This document shows, piece by piece, positions 1 through 5,172 of a stretch of DNA of 5,172 nt (position 1 is the first letter of the stretch; every line of letters begins with the position of its first letter). The notes beneath the pieces were generated by a model. The model made no database searches and was not told the origin of the DNA. It saw only the letters and a list, made by a program, of their open reading frames with translations. The position numbers and the translations under genes are program-made. The DNA comes from Bacteroidota bacterium (lineage in GTDB: Bacteria; Bacteroidota; Bacteroidia; Chitinophagales; Chitinophagaceae), in the NCBI GenBank assembly GCA_023436425.1, contig JAEZJD010000107.1:1-5172 (forward strand). The letters are read 5' to 3'.

Positions 1-1
1 G

Positions 2-73
2 ATTAGCTTGTGCAGCACCGAAGAAAAGTTTGATGAGGCACTGCAAAGAATACGACAATCAGTAAATCATTGA
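2..73 (+). CDS. C-terminal end of a PLP-dependent class I/II aminotransferase (partial, 5' end outside window)
   Basis: This frame is open from the left edge and ends at TGA 71-73, giving 23 residues that begin ISLCSTEEKFDEALQRI. An I-S-L-C segment followed by an acidic, amphipathic last helix is typical of the C-terminus of class I/II (aspartate aminotransferase-fold) enzymes. In that family an Arg that binds the substrate carboxylate usually sits just before the I-S pair; here that codon is cut by the window edge and only its last base, g, is visible. In Bacteroidota an aminotransferase of this class commonly lies directly before tyrA, where it would transaminate 4-hydroxyphenylpyruvate and/or phenylpyruvate, or act on prephenate. 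The stop lies 5 nt before the tyrA ATG, so the two are probably cotranscribed. The family call rests on a short tail plus gene context; substrate and exact family cannot be determined from this fragment. Confidence 0.6.
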   Translation: MSLCSTEEKFDEALQRIRQSVNH

Positions 74-78
74 CACAA

Positions 79-957
79 ATGACAAAACAGCAACCTACCG
101 TTGATAATCAAAATTTGGGTACGGTTACCATTGTCGGAACAGGGCTGATCGGCGGATCTATGGCTATTGCCGTAAAGGAAAAAGGATTGGCTGAAAAAAT
201 CATTGGGGTGGAAGCTAATTTGGCGCATGCTCAAAAAGCGCTGCAACTTGGATTGGTAGACGAAATTGCAGATCTGCAAACAGCAGTTCAAAAATCCGAT
301 TTGATTGTACTTGCAGTGCCGGTGAATTCGGTGGAAGAACTGCTGCCTGCAATTTTAGACGGTGTGACGGAGCAGGTTGTGATGGATGTGGGTTCAATAA
401 AAAATGGCATTTTAGCTGCCGTCGCAAATCATCCCAACCGTGGCAGGTTTGTGGCCACGCATCCAATGTGGGGAACAGAATACAGCGGTCCCGAAGCAGC
501 TGTGCACGGTGCATTCAAAGGTAAAGCAGCTGTTATCTGTGATCCGCAGTCTTCGGATAAGGGTGCGCTGGACTTAGTCGAAAATCTATATCAAAATCTT
601 GAAATGCATGTAGTGCACATGAATGCGACAGAGCATGATGTACATGTTGCTTATGTTAGTCACATATCGCACATAACTTCTTTTGCACTTGCAAATACAG
701 TGTTGGAAAAAGAACGTGAAGAGGATGCAATATTTGAATTAGCGAGTGCGGGTTTTGAAAGCACTGTGCGCCTCGCCAAAAGCAATGCAGCAATGTGGGT
801 GCCGGTGCTGATGCAAAACCGCGATAATGTGTTGGATGTGTTGAACGAACACCTGACTCAGTTAAGAAAATTTAAAGCTTGTTTGGAAAAGGAGAACACA
901 AAGTACCTTGAGGAACTGATTGAGAATGCCAACAAAATCAAACGAATTATAAAATGA
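79..957 (+). CDS. tyrA: Prephenate dehydrogenase (TyrA), stand-alone
   Basis: TyrA oxidatively decarboxylates prephenate to 4-hydroxyphenylpyruvate, the committed step to tyrosine, in the cytoplasm. From ATG 79 it has 292 residues. Residues 20-27 (GTGLIGGS) are the Rossmann dinucleotide loop. Glu45, at the expected end of the second strand, suggests NAD+ rather than NADP+ (inference). D-V-G-S106-I-K, His128 in THPMWGTEYSG, His198 in SHISH, and Arg231/Trp240 (RLAKSNAAMW) fit the catalytic and substrate-binding residues of Aquifex TyrA, as I recall them: the His-His spacing of 70, His-Arg spacing of 33 and Arg-Trp spacing of 9 all match. The length leaves no room for a fused chorismate mutase (as in E. 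coli TyrA) or a C-terminal ACT domain, so tyrosine feedback through an ACT domain is unlikely. A TTG at 70 overlaps the upstream stop (TTGA) and would add three residues; I prefer the ATG. Arogenate use cannot be excluded. Confidence 0.95.
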   Translation: MTKQQPTVDNQNLGTVTIVGTGLIGGSMAIAVKEKGLAEKIIGVEANLAHAQKALQLGLVDEIADLQTAVQKSDLIVLAVPVNSVEELLPAILDGVTEQVVMDVGSIKNGILAAVANHPNRGRFVATHPMWGTEYSGPEAAVHGAFKGKAAVICDPQSSDKGALDLVENLYQNLEMHVVHMNATEHDVHVAYVSHISHITSFALANTVLEKEREEDAIFELASAGFESTVRLAKSNAAMWVPVLMQNRDNVLDVLNEHLTQLRKFKACLEKENTKYLEELIENANKIKRIIK

Positions 958-1073
958 ATTCTGCGCCCGTCGAAAAGATTTACCGAACGTACAAGAATTC
1001 CGCACAGCAGGAACGTAAGCTCAGTACAAAGCGGGTCGTGGAAATCAAAAAAATTAAATTATGCAAACGATAG
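954..1073 (+). CDS. Possible 39-codon small ORF between tyrA and the DAHP synthase gene (doubtful)
   Basis: An ATG at 954 overlaps the tyrA stop as ATGA and opens a frame that spans the whole 103-nt gap, ending at TAG 1071-1073 inside the start of the next gene. The product would be 39 residues, starting MNSAPVEKIYRTYK, rich in Lys/Arg, with no signal peptide or membrane segment. I recognise no family. For it: the coupled-style start, and an otherwise unusual gap in a tightly packed operon. Against it: it is short, has no recognisable motif, the tyrA frame is also open across the gap, and it overlaps the next gene by 13 nt if that gene starts at 1061 (there would be a 23-nt gap if it starts at 1097). 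It could be a small coupled protein, a leader peptide, or chance. The gap shows no strong hairpin, T-run terminator or Bacteroidota-type promoter (TTTG / TAnnTTTG) that I can find by eye. Confidence 0.2.
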   Translation: MNSAPVEKIYRTYKNSAQQERKLSTKRVVEIKKIKLCKR

Positions 1074-2149
1074 AGCACCACAATAAAGAAATATTGATGG
1101 AAAAGTGGAACAAACGTCCGCTGATAATTTCCGGACCATGCAGTGCTGAAACCGAGGAACAAGTGCTAGAAACTGCCACGCGGTTAGCACAAACTAATAA
1201 GGTTGATATGCTGCGTGCCGGTGTTTGGAAGCCGCGAACACGCCCGGGCAGCTTCGAAGGAATAGGGGCAAAGGCGCTGCCGTGGCTGCAGCAAGCGAAA
1301 AAGCAAACCGGTTTGGCCATTGCCGTAGAAGTAGCCACTGCAAAACAAGTGGAGGTTGCGTTGCATTTCGATGTGGATGTGCTGTGGATCGGTGCGAGAA
1401 CGACAGTGAACCCTTTCAGTGTGCAGGAAGTGGCTGATGCATTGCGCGGCGTAGAAGTTCCGGTGTTGATCAAAAACCCGATTAATCCTGATCTCGAGCT
1501 TTGGACCGGGGCGCTGGAACGGGTGCAAAAGGCAGGCATAAAAGACGTAGGGTTAATTCATCGGGGATTCTCCTCATATGGCAACACTGAGTACAGGAAT
1601 GCACCTATGTGGCATTTAGCTATTGAAATGAAGCGCCGGTATCCGGAACTGCCGTTGATCAACGATCCATCACACATTTGCGGTCGCAGAGACATTCTGC
1701 TTGAAGTAGCACAAAAAGCTGCCGATCTGGACTACGACGGATTAATTATCGAAACACACATCGATCCGGAAAAAGCGTGGAGCGATGCGCAACAACAAAT
1801 TACACCGGAGCAGTTGAATGAATTGCTTGGGGAAATCGTTTGGAGAAAAGAAGACATCGCATCGGTGGAGTTTCACCAGGCATTGGAAAAGTTGCGCCAC
1901 CAAATAAACCATTTGGATGATGAACTGATGCAAATACTGGGACAGCGAATGAAAGTAGCTGAGAAGATTGCGGAATACAAAAAAGACAACAACATTACCA
2001 TCCTGCAGACAAACCGCTGGAACGAAATATTAGACAGAGCTTGTAAACGGGCGGAAAAATTGGGTTTGAGTAAAGAATTTATTACAAAATATTTTGATGC
2101 AGTTCACATGGAAAGCATCAGCCATCAAACAAAAATTTTCAACAGCTGA
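1061..2149 (+). CDS. aroF: Bifunctional DAHP synthase (type I-beta) / chorismate mutase (AroQ type), C-terminal fusion
   Basis: One 362-residue protein joins two pathway steps. Residues about 15-260 are a type I-beta DAHP synthase, which condenses PEP with erythrose 4-phosphate. The metal ligands fit Cys27 (GPCS), His205 (DPSH), Glu231 (IIETH) and Asp242; the His-Glu and Glu-Asp spacings of 26 and 11 equal those I recall for the Thermotoga enzyme. KPRT (58-61), GAR (111-113), Lys138 and HR (167-168) are the substrate-site motifs. Residues about 268-362 are an all-helical AroQ chorismate mutase: Arg279, Arg296, Lys307, Arg319 and Gln356 align by spacing with E. coli Arg11, Arg28, Lys39, Arg51 and Gln88. 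This order matches the Porphyromonas/Prevotella enzymes, where prephenate made by the mutase domain inhibits DAHP synthase; the same control here is inference. An in-frame TAA at 1055-1057 limits the start. ATG 1061 is used; ATG 1097 (350 residues) is a credible alternative. The symbol is by convention only, since naming varies. Confidence 0.95.
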   Translation: MQTIEHHNKEILMEKWNKRPLIISGPCSAETEEQVLETATRLAQTNKVDMLRAGVWKPRTRPGSFEGIGAKALPWLQQAKKQTGLAIAVEVATAKQVEVALHFDVDVLWIGARTTVNPFSVQEVADALRGVEVPVLIKNPINPDLELWTGALERVQKAGIKDVGLIHRGFSSYGNTEYRNAPMWHLAIEMKRRYPELPLINDPSHICGRRDILLEVAQKAADLDYDGLIIETHIDPEKAWSDAQQQITPEQLNELLGEIVWRKEDIASVEFHQALEKLRHQINHLDDELMQILGQRMKVAEKIAEYKKDNNITILQTNRWNEILDRACKRAEKLGLSKEFITKYFDAVHMESISHQTKIFNS

Positions 2150-2151
2150 TG
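2147..2151 (+). promoter_or_regulatory. Stop/start overlap TGATG (translational coupling)
   Basis: The TGA of the DAHP synthase/chorismate mutase gene shares its last A with the aroB ATG. No Shine-Dalgarno sequence precedes this start, so reinitiation by the ribosome that has just terminated is the likely way aroB is translated. This would keep steps 1 and 2 of the pathway in proportion (inference). Confidence 0.65.
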
Positions 2152-3159
2152 CGTAAGAAAACGTTCCGGTTCAGCAGCGCTTCTGTTGATTATTACTTTG
2201 ATGCAAAATTCTCGTTGCTAAAGCAAATTGTAGATGTTAATAGAGCCGTCATCATAACGGACGAAAAAGTCTTTCAACTTTATGAAAACAGGTTTCAAAG
2301 TTTCAATACAATTGTTGTACAAGCTGGTGAGCAATTCAAAATTCAGGCGACCGTCAGTTCTGTTGTTGACCAGTTGATCCAAATGCACGCTGACAGAACA
2401 ACAACTATAGTTGGTGTTGGCGGCGGCGTAATTACCGATTTAACCGGATTCATTGCTTCCATTTACATGCGCGGAATCTCCTTTGGATTTCTGCCAACGA
2501 CGCTGCTGGGATTAGTAGATGCATCAATTGGCGGAAAAAACGGGATCGACGTTGGCGTGTACAAAAATATGGTGGGATGTATCAGGCAACCGTCTTTCAT
2601 TCTCCATGATTTATCGTTTTTAAAAACACTGCCTGAAAACGAATGGAGGAATGGTTTTGCCGAAATTATCAAGCATGCTGCAATAAAAGATGCTGCGATG
2701 TTCAAAGAACTTGAAGCAAACAGCATTGAGTCTTTTTGGAAGAAAAAAGCCCGGCTGGCAGATTTGGTTTGGCGAAACACGTTATTGAAAACAAAACTTG
2801 TGCAGCAGGACGAATTTGAAAAAGGAGATCGCAAACTGCTCAACTTTGGACACACTTTAGGGCATGCTCTGGAGAACCAATCTAATTTTTCGCATGGTGA
2901 AGCTATTTCGGTGGGTATGGCTGCTGCTGCCGGTATCTCTGAAAAACTCACAGGCTTCAAAGGAGCAAAGCGTCTGGTGAATTTATTGGATAACTATGGT
3001 TTGCCTACGGTTGCATCGTTCGACAAGGAAAAAGTTATGGACGTGCTTAAGATGGATAAGAAGAAAACAAAAAATTCTGTGAGCTACATTCTCCTTGATA
3101 AAATAGGCAAGGCAACAATCAAAGAAATTCCATTCGAACAACTTTATCAGCTTTTATGA
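2149..3159 (+). CDS. aroB: 3-dehydroquinate synthase (AroB)
   Basis: AroB converts DAHP to 3-dehydroquinate (shikimate step 2) using NAD+ and a divalent metal, in the cytoplasm. The 336 residues are slightly short of the usual 340-370. The N-terminal half is the NAD-binding domain with V-G-G-G-V-I-T-D-L-T-G (90-100), YMRGI (106-110), PTTLL (116-120) and D-A-S-I-G-G-K130-N-G. The C-terminal half is the metal and substrate domain: Glu172 (AEIIKH), His235 (NFGHTLGH) and His249 (SHGE) are the expected zinc ligands; the Glu-His spacing of 63 equals that of E. coli AroB, and the loop before the third ligand is shorter. Arg228 in the KGDRKLLNFGH segment and the DKK motif at 303-305 are also family residues. 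The usual GGKTG is GGKNG here, which I believe is normal in relatives of this lineage. The related 2-deoxy-scyllo-inosose synthases are unlikely given the operon. The start overlaps the upstream stop by 1 nt. Confidence 0.95.
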   Translation: MRKKTFRFSSASVDYYFDAKFSLLKQIVDVNRAVIITDEKVFQLYENRFQSFNTIVVQAGEQFKIQATVSSVVDQLIQMHADRTTTIVGVGGGVITDLTGFIASIYMRGISFGFLPTTLLGLVDASIGGKNGIDVGVYKNMVGCIRQPSFILHDLSFLKTLPENEWRNGFAEIIKHAAIKDAAMFKELEANSIESFWKKKARLADLVWRNTLLKTKLVQQDEFEKGDRKLLNFGHTLGHALENQSNFSHGEAISVGMAAAAGISEKLTGFKGAKRLVNLLDNYGLPTVASFDKEKVMDVLKMDKKKTKNSVSYILLDKIGKATIKEIPFEQLYQLL

Positions 3160-3161
3160 TG
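3156..3161 (+). promoter_or_regulatory. ATGATG double start overlapping the aroB stop
   Basis: The aroB stop TGA (3157-3159) lies inside ATGATG. Either ATG (3156 or 3159) can start aroA, in the same frame, giving Met-Met or a single Met. No Shine-Dalgarno sequence is present, so termination-reinitiation is the likely mode (inference). The first ATG is used in the aroA entry; the choice alters only one residue. Confidence 0.6.
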
Positions 3162-4439
3162 CAGGCGATAATACAACCCTCAACAATCTCGGGAAGCATC
3201 ACTGCGCCAGCTTCCAAAAGTGTGATGCAGAGAGCCTGTGCGGCAGCTTTAATAAAAGGGGGCACCACGATTTTGCATAATGCCGGAACATCTGCGGATG
3301 ATAACGCAGCATTAGACATTATTCAGAAGTTGGGTGCAACAGTCGAATATTTAGGAGAAAAGTTGCTTATCAAAAGCAACGGAATTCAACCGGCAGGTGA
3401 TGTACTTAATTGTGGCGAAAGCGGATTATCGGTAAGAATGTTTACGCCTATAGCTGCCCTCAGTAACAAGGAGCTTTTGGTCATCGGTGGGGGAAGTTTA
3501 ACCAAACGTCCGCTGGGTTTTTTTGATCGTGTGTTTCAGCAACTTGGCGTCGATTGCAGCAGCAACAATGGTTTGCTTCCGCTGCAGATTAAAGGTCCGC
3601 TGCAACCGAAAAATATTGATATTGATGGCTCTTTATCGTCTCAATTTGTTACCGGTTTATTCTTCGCGTATGCAGCTGCGGATGCAGCCAACGTCACGGT
3701 AAGAGTGAGCAATTTAACCAGCAAACCCTACGTGAATTTGACCCTGCAGGTGATGCGAGATTTCGGGCTAAAAACTCCTTTGCACGATGACTTCTGCAGA
3801 TTTTATTTTCCTCAACAATCTATAAATCAGTTTGCTAATGAGATGCTTCAGTACACAGTAGAAGGTGACTGGAGTGGTGCCGCGTTTTTATTAGTGGCAG
3901 GTGCCATAGGGAATGGTATATCTGTGAATGGTTTGGATGTGGTTTCTACCCAAGCCGATAAAGTCATTATCGAAGCTTTGATGCAAGCAGGCACTGATAT
4001 CAGCGTTACAGACAAATGTATTCGCATAGGCGAAGCCGCACTGCAACCTTTTCAATTCAATGCTGTTGATTCGCCTGATTTGTTTCCGCCTCTTGTTGCG
4101 TTAGCAGCCTTTTGTAATGGCACGTCTGTTATTGAAGGTGTGCACCGATTGACGCACAAAGAAAGTAACAGGGCATTGACACTTCAGCAGGAGTTTAGAA
4201 AATTGGGTGTCGATATTGCGCTTGAAAATGACAAAATGTTAATTGCCGGGCAACCGATGATCAAATCCGCAGTTGTCGATTCGCACGGAGATCATCGTAT
4301 TGCAATGGCGTGCGCAATTGCGGCTTTGGCAGCAGAAGGAGAAGTGACAATTAGTTGTGCGGAAGCTGTAAACAAATCTTATCCTGCCTTTTGGCAGCAT
4401 CTGCAGGAACTTGGAGGCAATGTATCTTTAACCAATTAA
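3156..4439 (+). CDS. aroA: 3-phosphoshikimate 1-carboxyvinyltransferase (EPSP synthase, AroA)
   Basis: AroA transfers the enolpyruvyl group of PEP to shikimate 3-phosphate, giving EPSP (shikimate step 6); it is the target of glyphosate. The 427 residues are full length for this two-domain inverse alpha/beta-barrel enzyme. Aligned by motif with E. coli AroA: K21-S22-x3-R26 (K22, S23, R27), R118 in TKRPLG (R124), S161-S162-Q163 (S169-Q171), D308 in DSPDLFP (D313), K335-E336-x2-R339 (K340, E341, R344), D379-H380-R381 (R386) and K407 in NKSYPAFW (K411). All catalytic residues are present, so the enzyme should be active. The odd part is residues 88-96: ESGLSVRMF replaces the classical NAGTAMRPL. 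Thus E. coli Thr97 and Pro101 correspond to Leu91 and Met95, which may lower glyphosate sensitivity (inference). MurA, the other family member, is excluded by the KE..NR and shikimate-phosphate motifs and by the operon. The start overlaps aroB by 4 nt. Confidence 0.95.
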   Translation: MMQAIIQPSTISGSITAPASKSVMQRACAAALIKGGTTILHNAGTSADDNAALDIIQKLGATVEYLGEKLLIKSNGIQPAGDVLNCGESGLSVRMFTPIAALSNKELLVIGGGSLTKRPLGFFDRVFQQLGVDCSSNNGLLPLQIKGPLQPKNIDIDGSLSSQFVTGLFFAYAAADAANVTVRVSNLTSKPYVNLTLQVMRDFGLKTPLHDDFCRFYFPQQSINQFANEMLQYTVEGDWSGAAFLLVAGAIGNGISVNGLDVVSTQADKVIIEALMQAGTDISVTDKCIRIGEAALQPFQFNAVDSPDLFPPLVALAAFCNGTSVIEGVHRLTHKESNRALTLQQEFRKLGVDIALENDKMLIAGQPMIKSAVVDSHGDHRIAMACAIAALAAEGEVTISCAEAVNKSYPAFWQHLQELGGNVSLTN

Positions 4440-4446
4440 TTTCTAC

Positions 4447-5172
4447 ATGAATTCCTTCGGAAGAATTTTCAGAGTTAACATATTTGGCGAATCGCATGGG
4501 CCGGCGGTAGGGATTGTGATCGATGGCTGCCCTGCAGGTTTACCTTTATCTGAAGAAGATTTTGTTGTTGATTTGGAACGAAGAAAGGGTGGTGTGCAGA
4601 AAGGAACCACACCACGTAAGGAAGATGATAAACCAATCTTTTTAAGTGGTGTTTTCAATCAAAAAACCACGGGAGCTCCGATAACGATAATTTTCGAACA
4701 TAAGAATACACGCTCATCAGACTACGAAAAGCAGCAGGATGTTCCCCGTCCGGGTCACGCCGATTTTGTGGCAGCTAAAAAGTTCGGCGGGCATCAGGAC
4801 TTTCGAGGTGGCGGACATTTCAGCGGAAGATTAACTGTCGGAGTTGTTGCAGCAGGAGTAATTGCAAAGAAAATTTTAAAGATAATTGGTTCCGACATCA
4901 AAATAGCGTGCAACATTATTGAAGTTGGTGGTGAACGGAAGATTGAAGCTGGTTTACAAAAGGCAATTGAGGCGAAAGACTCCGTTGGAGGCATTTTGGA
5001 ATGCGTAGCTCAAAACGTACCGATTGGTTTAGGGGAACCGTTCTGGAACTCCGTAGAATCGCTCATTGGTCATGCAGCATTATCAATTCCGGCCGTTAAA
5101 GGCATTGAGTTTGGTGCCGGTTTCCTCGCGGCAAAAATGTTTGGCAGCGAACATAATGATGCAATTGCGGAC
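4447..5172 (+). CDS. aroC: Chorismate synthase (AroC), 3' end outside window
   Basis: AroC removes phosphate from EPSP to make chorismate (shikimate step 7) using reduced FMN. The frame is open from ATG 4447 to the last base, 242 codons without a stop; chorismate synthases usually have 320-400 residues, so roughly the last third is missing. Seen: G14-E-S-H17-G, with the His that acts on the flavin; ERRKGG (44-49) followed by TTPRKEDD (54-61); NTRSSDY (87-93); R101-P-G-H104-A-D-F, with the second catalytic His; and FRGGGHFSGR (119-128), part of the FMN and EPSP site. GSEHND (233-238) near the edge is the start of another conserved block. It begins 7 nt after the aroA stop with no Shine-Dalgarno sequence. 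Whether it also reduces flavin itself cannot be judged from the sequence. The start is well supported, because the family begins with a short N-terminus before the FG.I.R....GESHG motif. Confidence 0.95.
   Translation, partial: MNSFGRIFRVNIFGESHGPAVGIVIDGCPAGLPLSEEDFVVDLERRKGGVQKGTTPRKEDDKPIFLSGVFNQKTTGAPITIIFEHKNTRSSDYEKQQDVPRPGHADFVAAKKFGGHQDFRGGGHFSGRLTVGVVAAGVIAKKILKIIGSDIKIACNIIEVGGERKIEAGLQKAIEAKDSVGGILECVAQNVPIGLGEPFWNSVESLIGHAALSIPAVKGIEFGAGFLAAKMFGSEHNDAIAD

Noticed and set aside
956..999. Two EcoRI-type gaattc sites in the tyrA downstream gap as a cloning or assembly junction
   Set aside because: A 6-nt palindrome repeated by chance in A/T-rich sequence is unremarkable; the flanking genes form a natural, expected order.
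1047..1053. Run of seven A just before the DAHP synthase gene as a slippery frameshift site joining the small ORF to it
   Set aside because: A -1 shift there leads straight to the in-frame TAA at 1055-1057, so no fusion could result.
955..1086. Possible readthrough extension of TyrA past its TGA, since the tyrA frame stays open across the gap
   Set aside because: TyrA already has a complete C-terminus at 292 residues, and the extension (starting ILRPSKRF) has no domain character.
1225..1437. 70-residue + strand frame within the DAHP synthase domain
   Set aside because: Out-of-frame reading of conserved catalytic codons (KPRT to GAR region); Ala/Cys/Arg-rich and without a family resemblance.
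1054..1539. 161-residue open frame on the - strand, opposite the start of the DAHP synthase gene
   Set aside because: It lies fully antisense to a strongly supported gene, has Ser/Thr/Cys-rich composition typical of a shadow frame and shows no recognisable domain.
2463..2960. 165-residue open frame on the - strand, opposite aroB
   Set aside because: Shadow of the conserved aroB coding sequence; no motif and no context supporting a separate gene.
3518..3524. Run of seven T in aroA as a terminator or broken frame
   Set aside because: No GC-rich hairpin precedes it, and the aroA frame continues with conserved residues on both sides, so there is no frameshift.

Overview
This window is the middle of an aromatic amino acid (shikimate and chorismate) biosynthesis operon, and all genes are on the + strand. 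The organism is most likely a member of the Bacteroidota, probably close to the Chitinophagaceae. Four things point there. DAHP synthase carries a chorismate mutase domain at its C-terminus. That gene lies directly after an aminotransferase tail and a stand-alone tyrA. The AroB and AroA protein wording is of the kind I associate with that group. No start codon has a recognisable Shine-Dalgarno sequence; the starts are preceded by A/T-rich DNA. Base composition looks even, roughly mid-40s % GC by eye, with no sign of transferred DNA. The taxonomic placement is inference.

Layout: (1) 2-73, the last 23 codons of a PLP-dependent aminotransferase that starts outside the window; (2) 79-957, tyrA, prephenate dehydrogenase; (3) 958-1060, the only real gap, which holds a doubtful 39-codon small ORF (954-1073) but no promoter or terminator that I can see; (4) 1061-2149, a DAHP synthase/chorismate mutase fusion; (5) 2149-3159, aroB, 3-dehydroquinate synthase; (6) 3156-4439, aroA, EPSP synthase; (7) 4447-5172, aroC, chorismate synthase, cut by the window end after 242 codons. 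The last three junctions are a 1-nt overlap, a 4-nt overlap and a 7-nt gap, which suggests one transcript and coupled translation. No stretch longer than 300 bases lacks a gene.

How the genes work together: the DAHP synthase domain makes DAHP from PEP and erythrose 4-phosphate (step 1), and AroB cyclises it to 3-dehydroquinate (step 2). AroA makes EPSP from shikimate 3-phosphate and PEP (step 6), and AroC converts EPSP to chorismate (step 7). The chorismate mutase domain makes prephenate, TyrA oxidises it to 4-hydroxyphenylpyruvate, and the aminotransferase would finish tyrosine and/or phenylalanine. Steps 3-5 (dehydroquinate dehydratase, shikimate dehydrogenase, shikimate kinase) are absent here and must be encoded elsewhere or beyond the window.

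This is core metabolism. I see no mobile element, CRISPR array, RNA gene or defence system, and no evidence of a wholly new system. The points most worth a second look are the unusual PEP/glyphosate-site motif of AroA, the fused DAHP synthase/chorismate mutase as a control point, and the small ORF between tyrA and the fusion gene.
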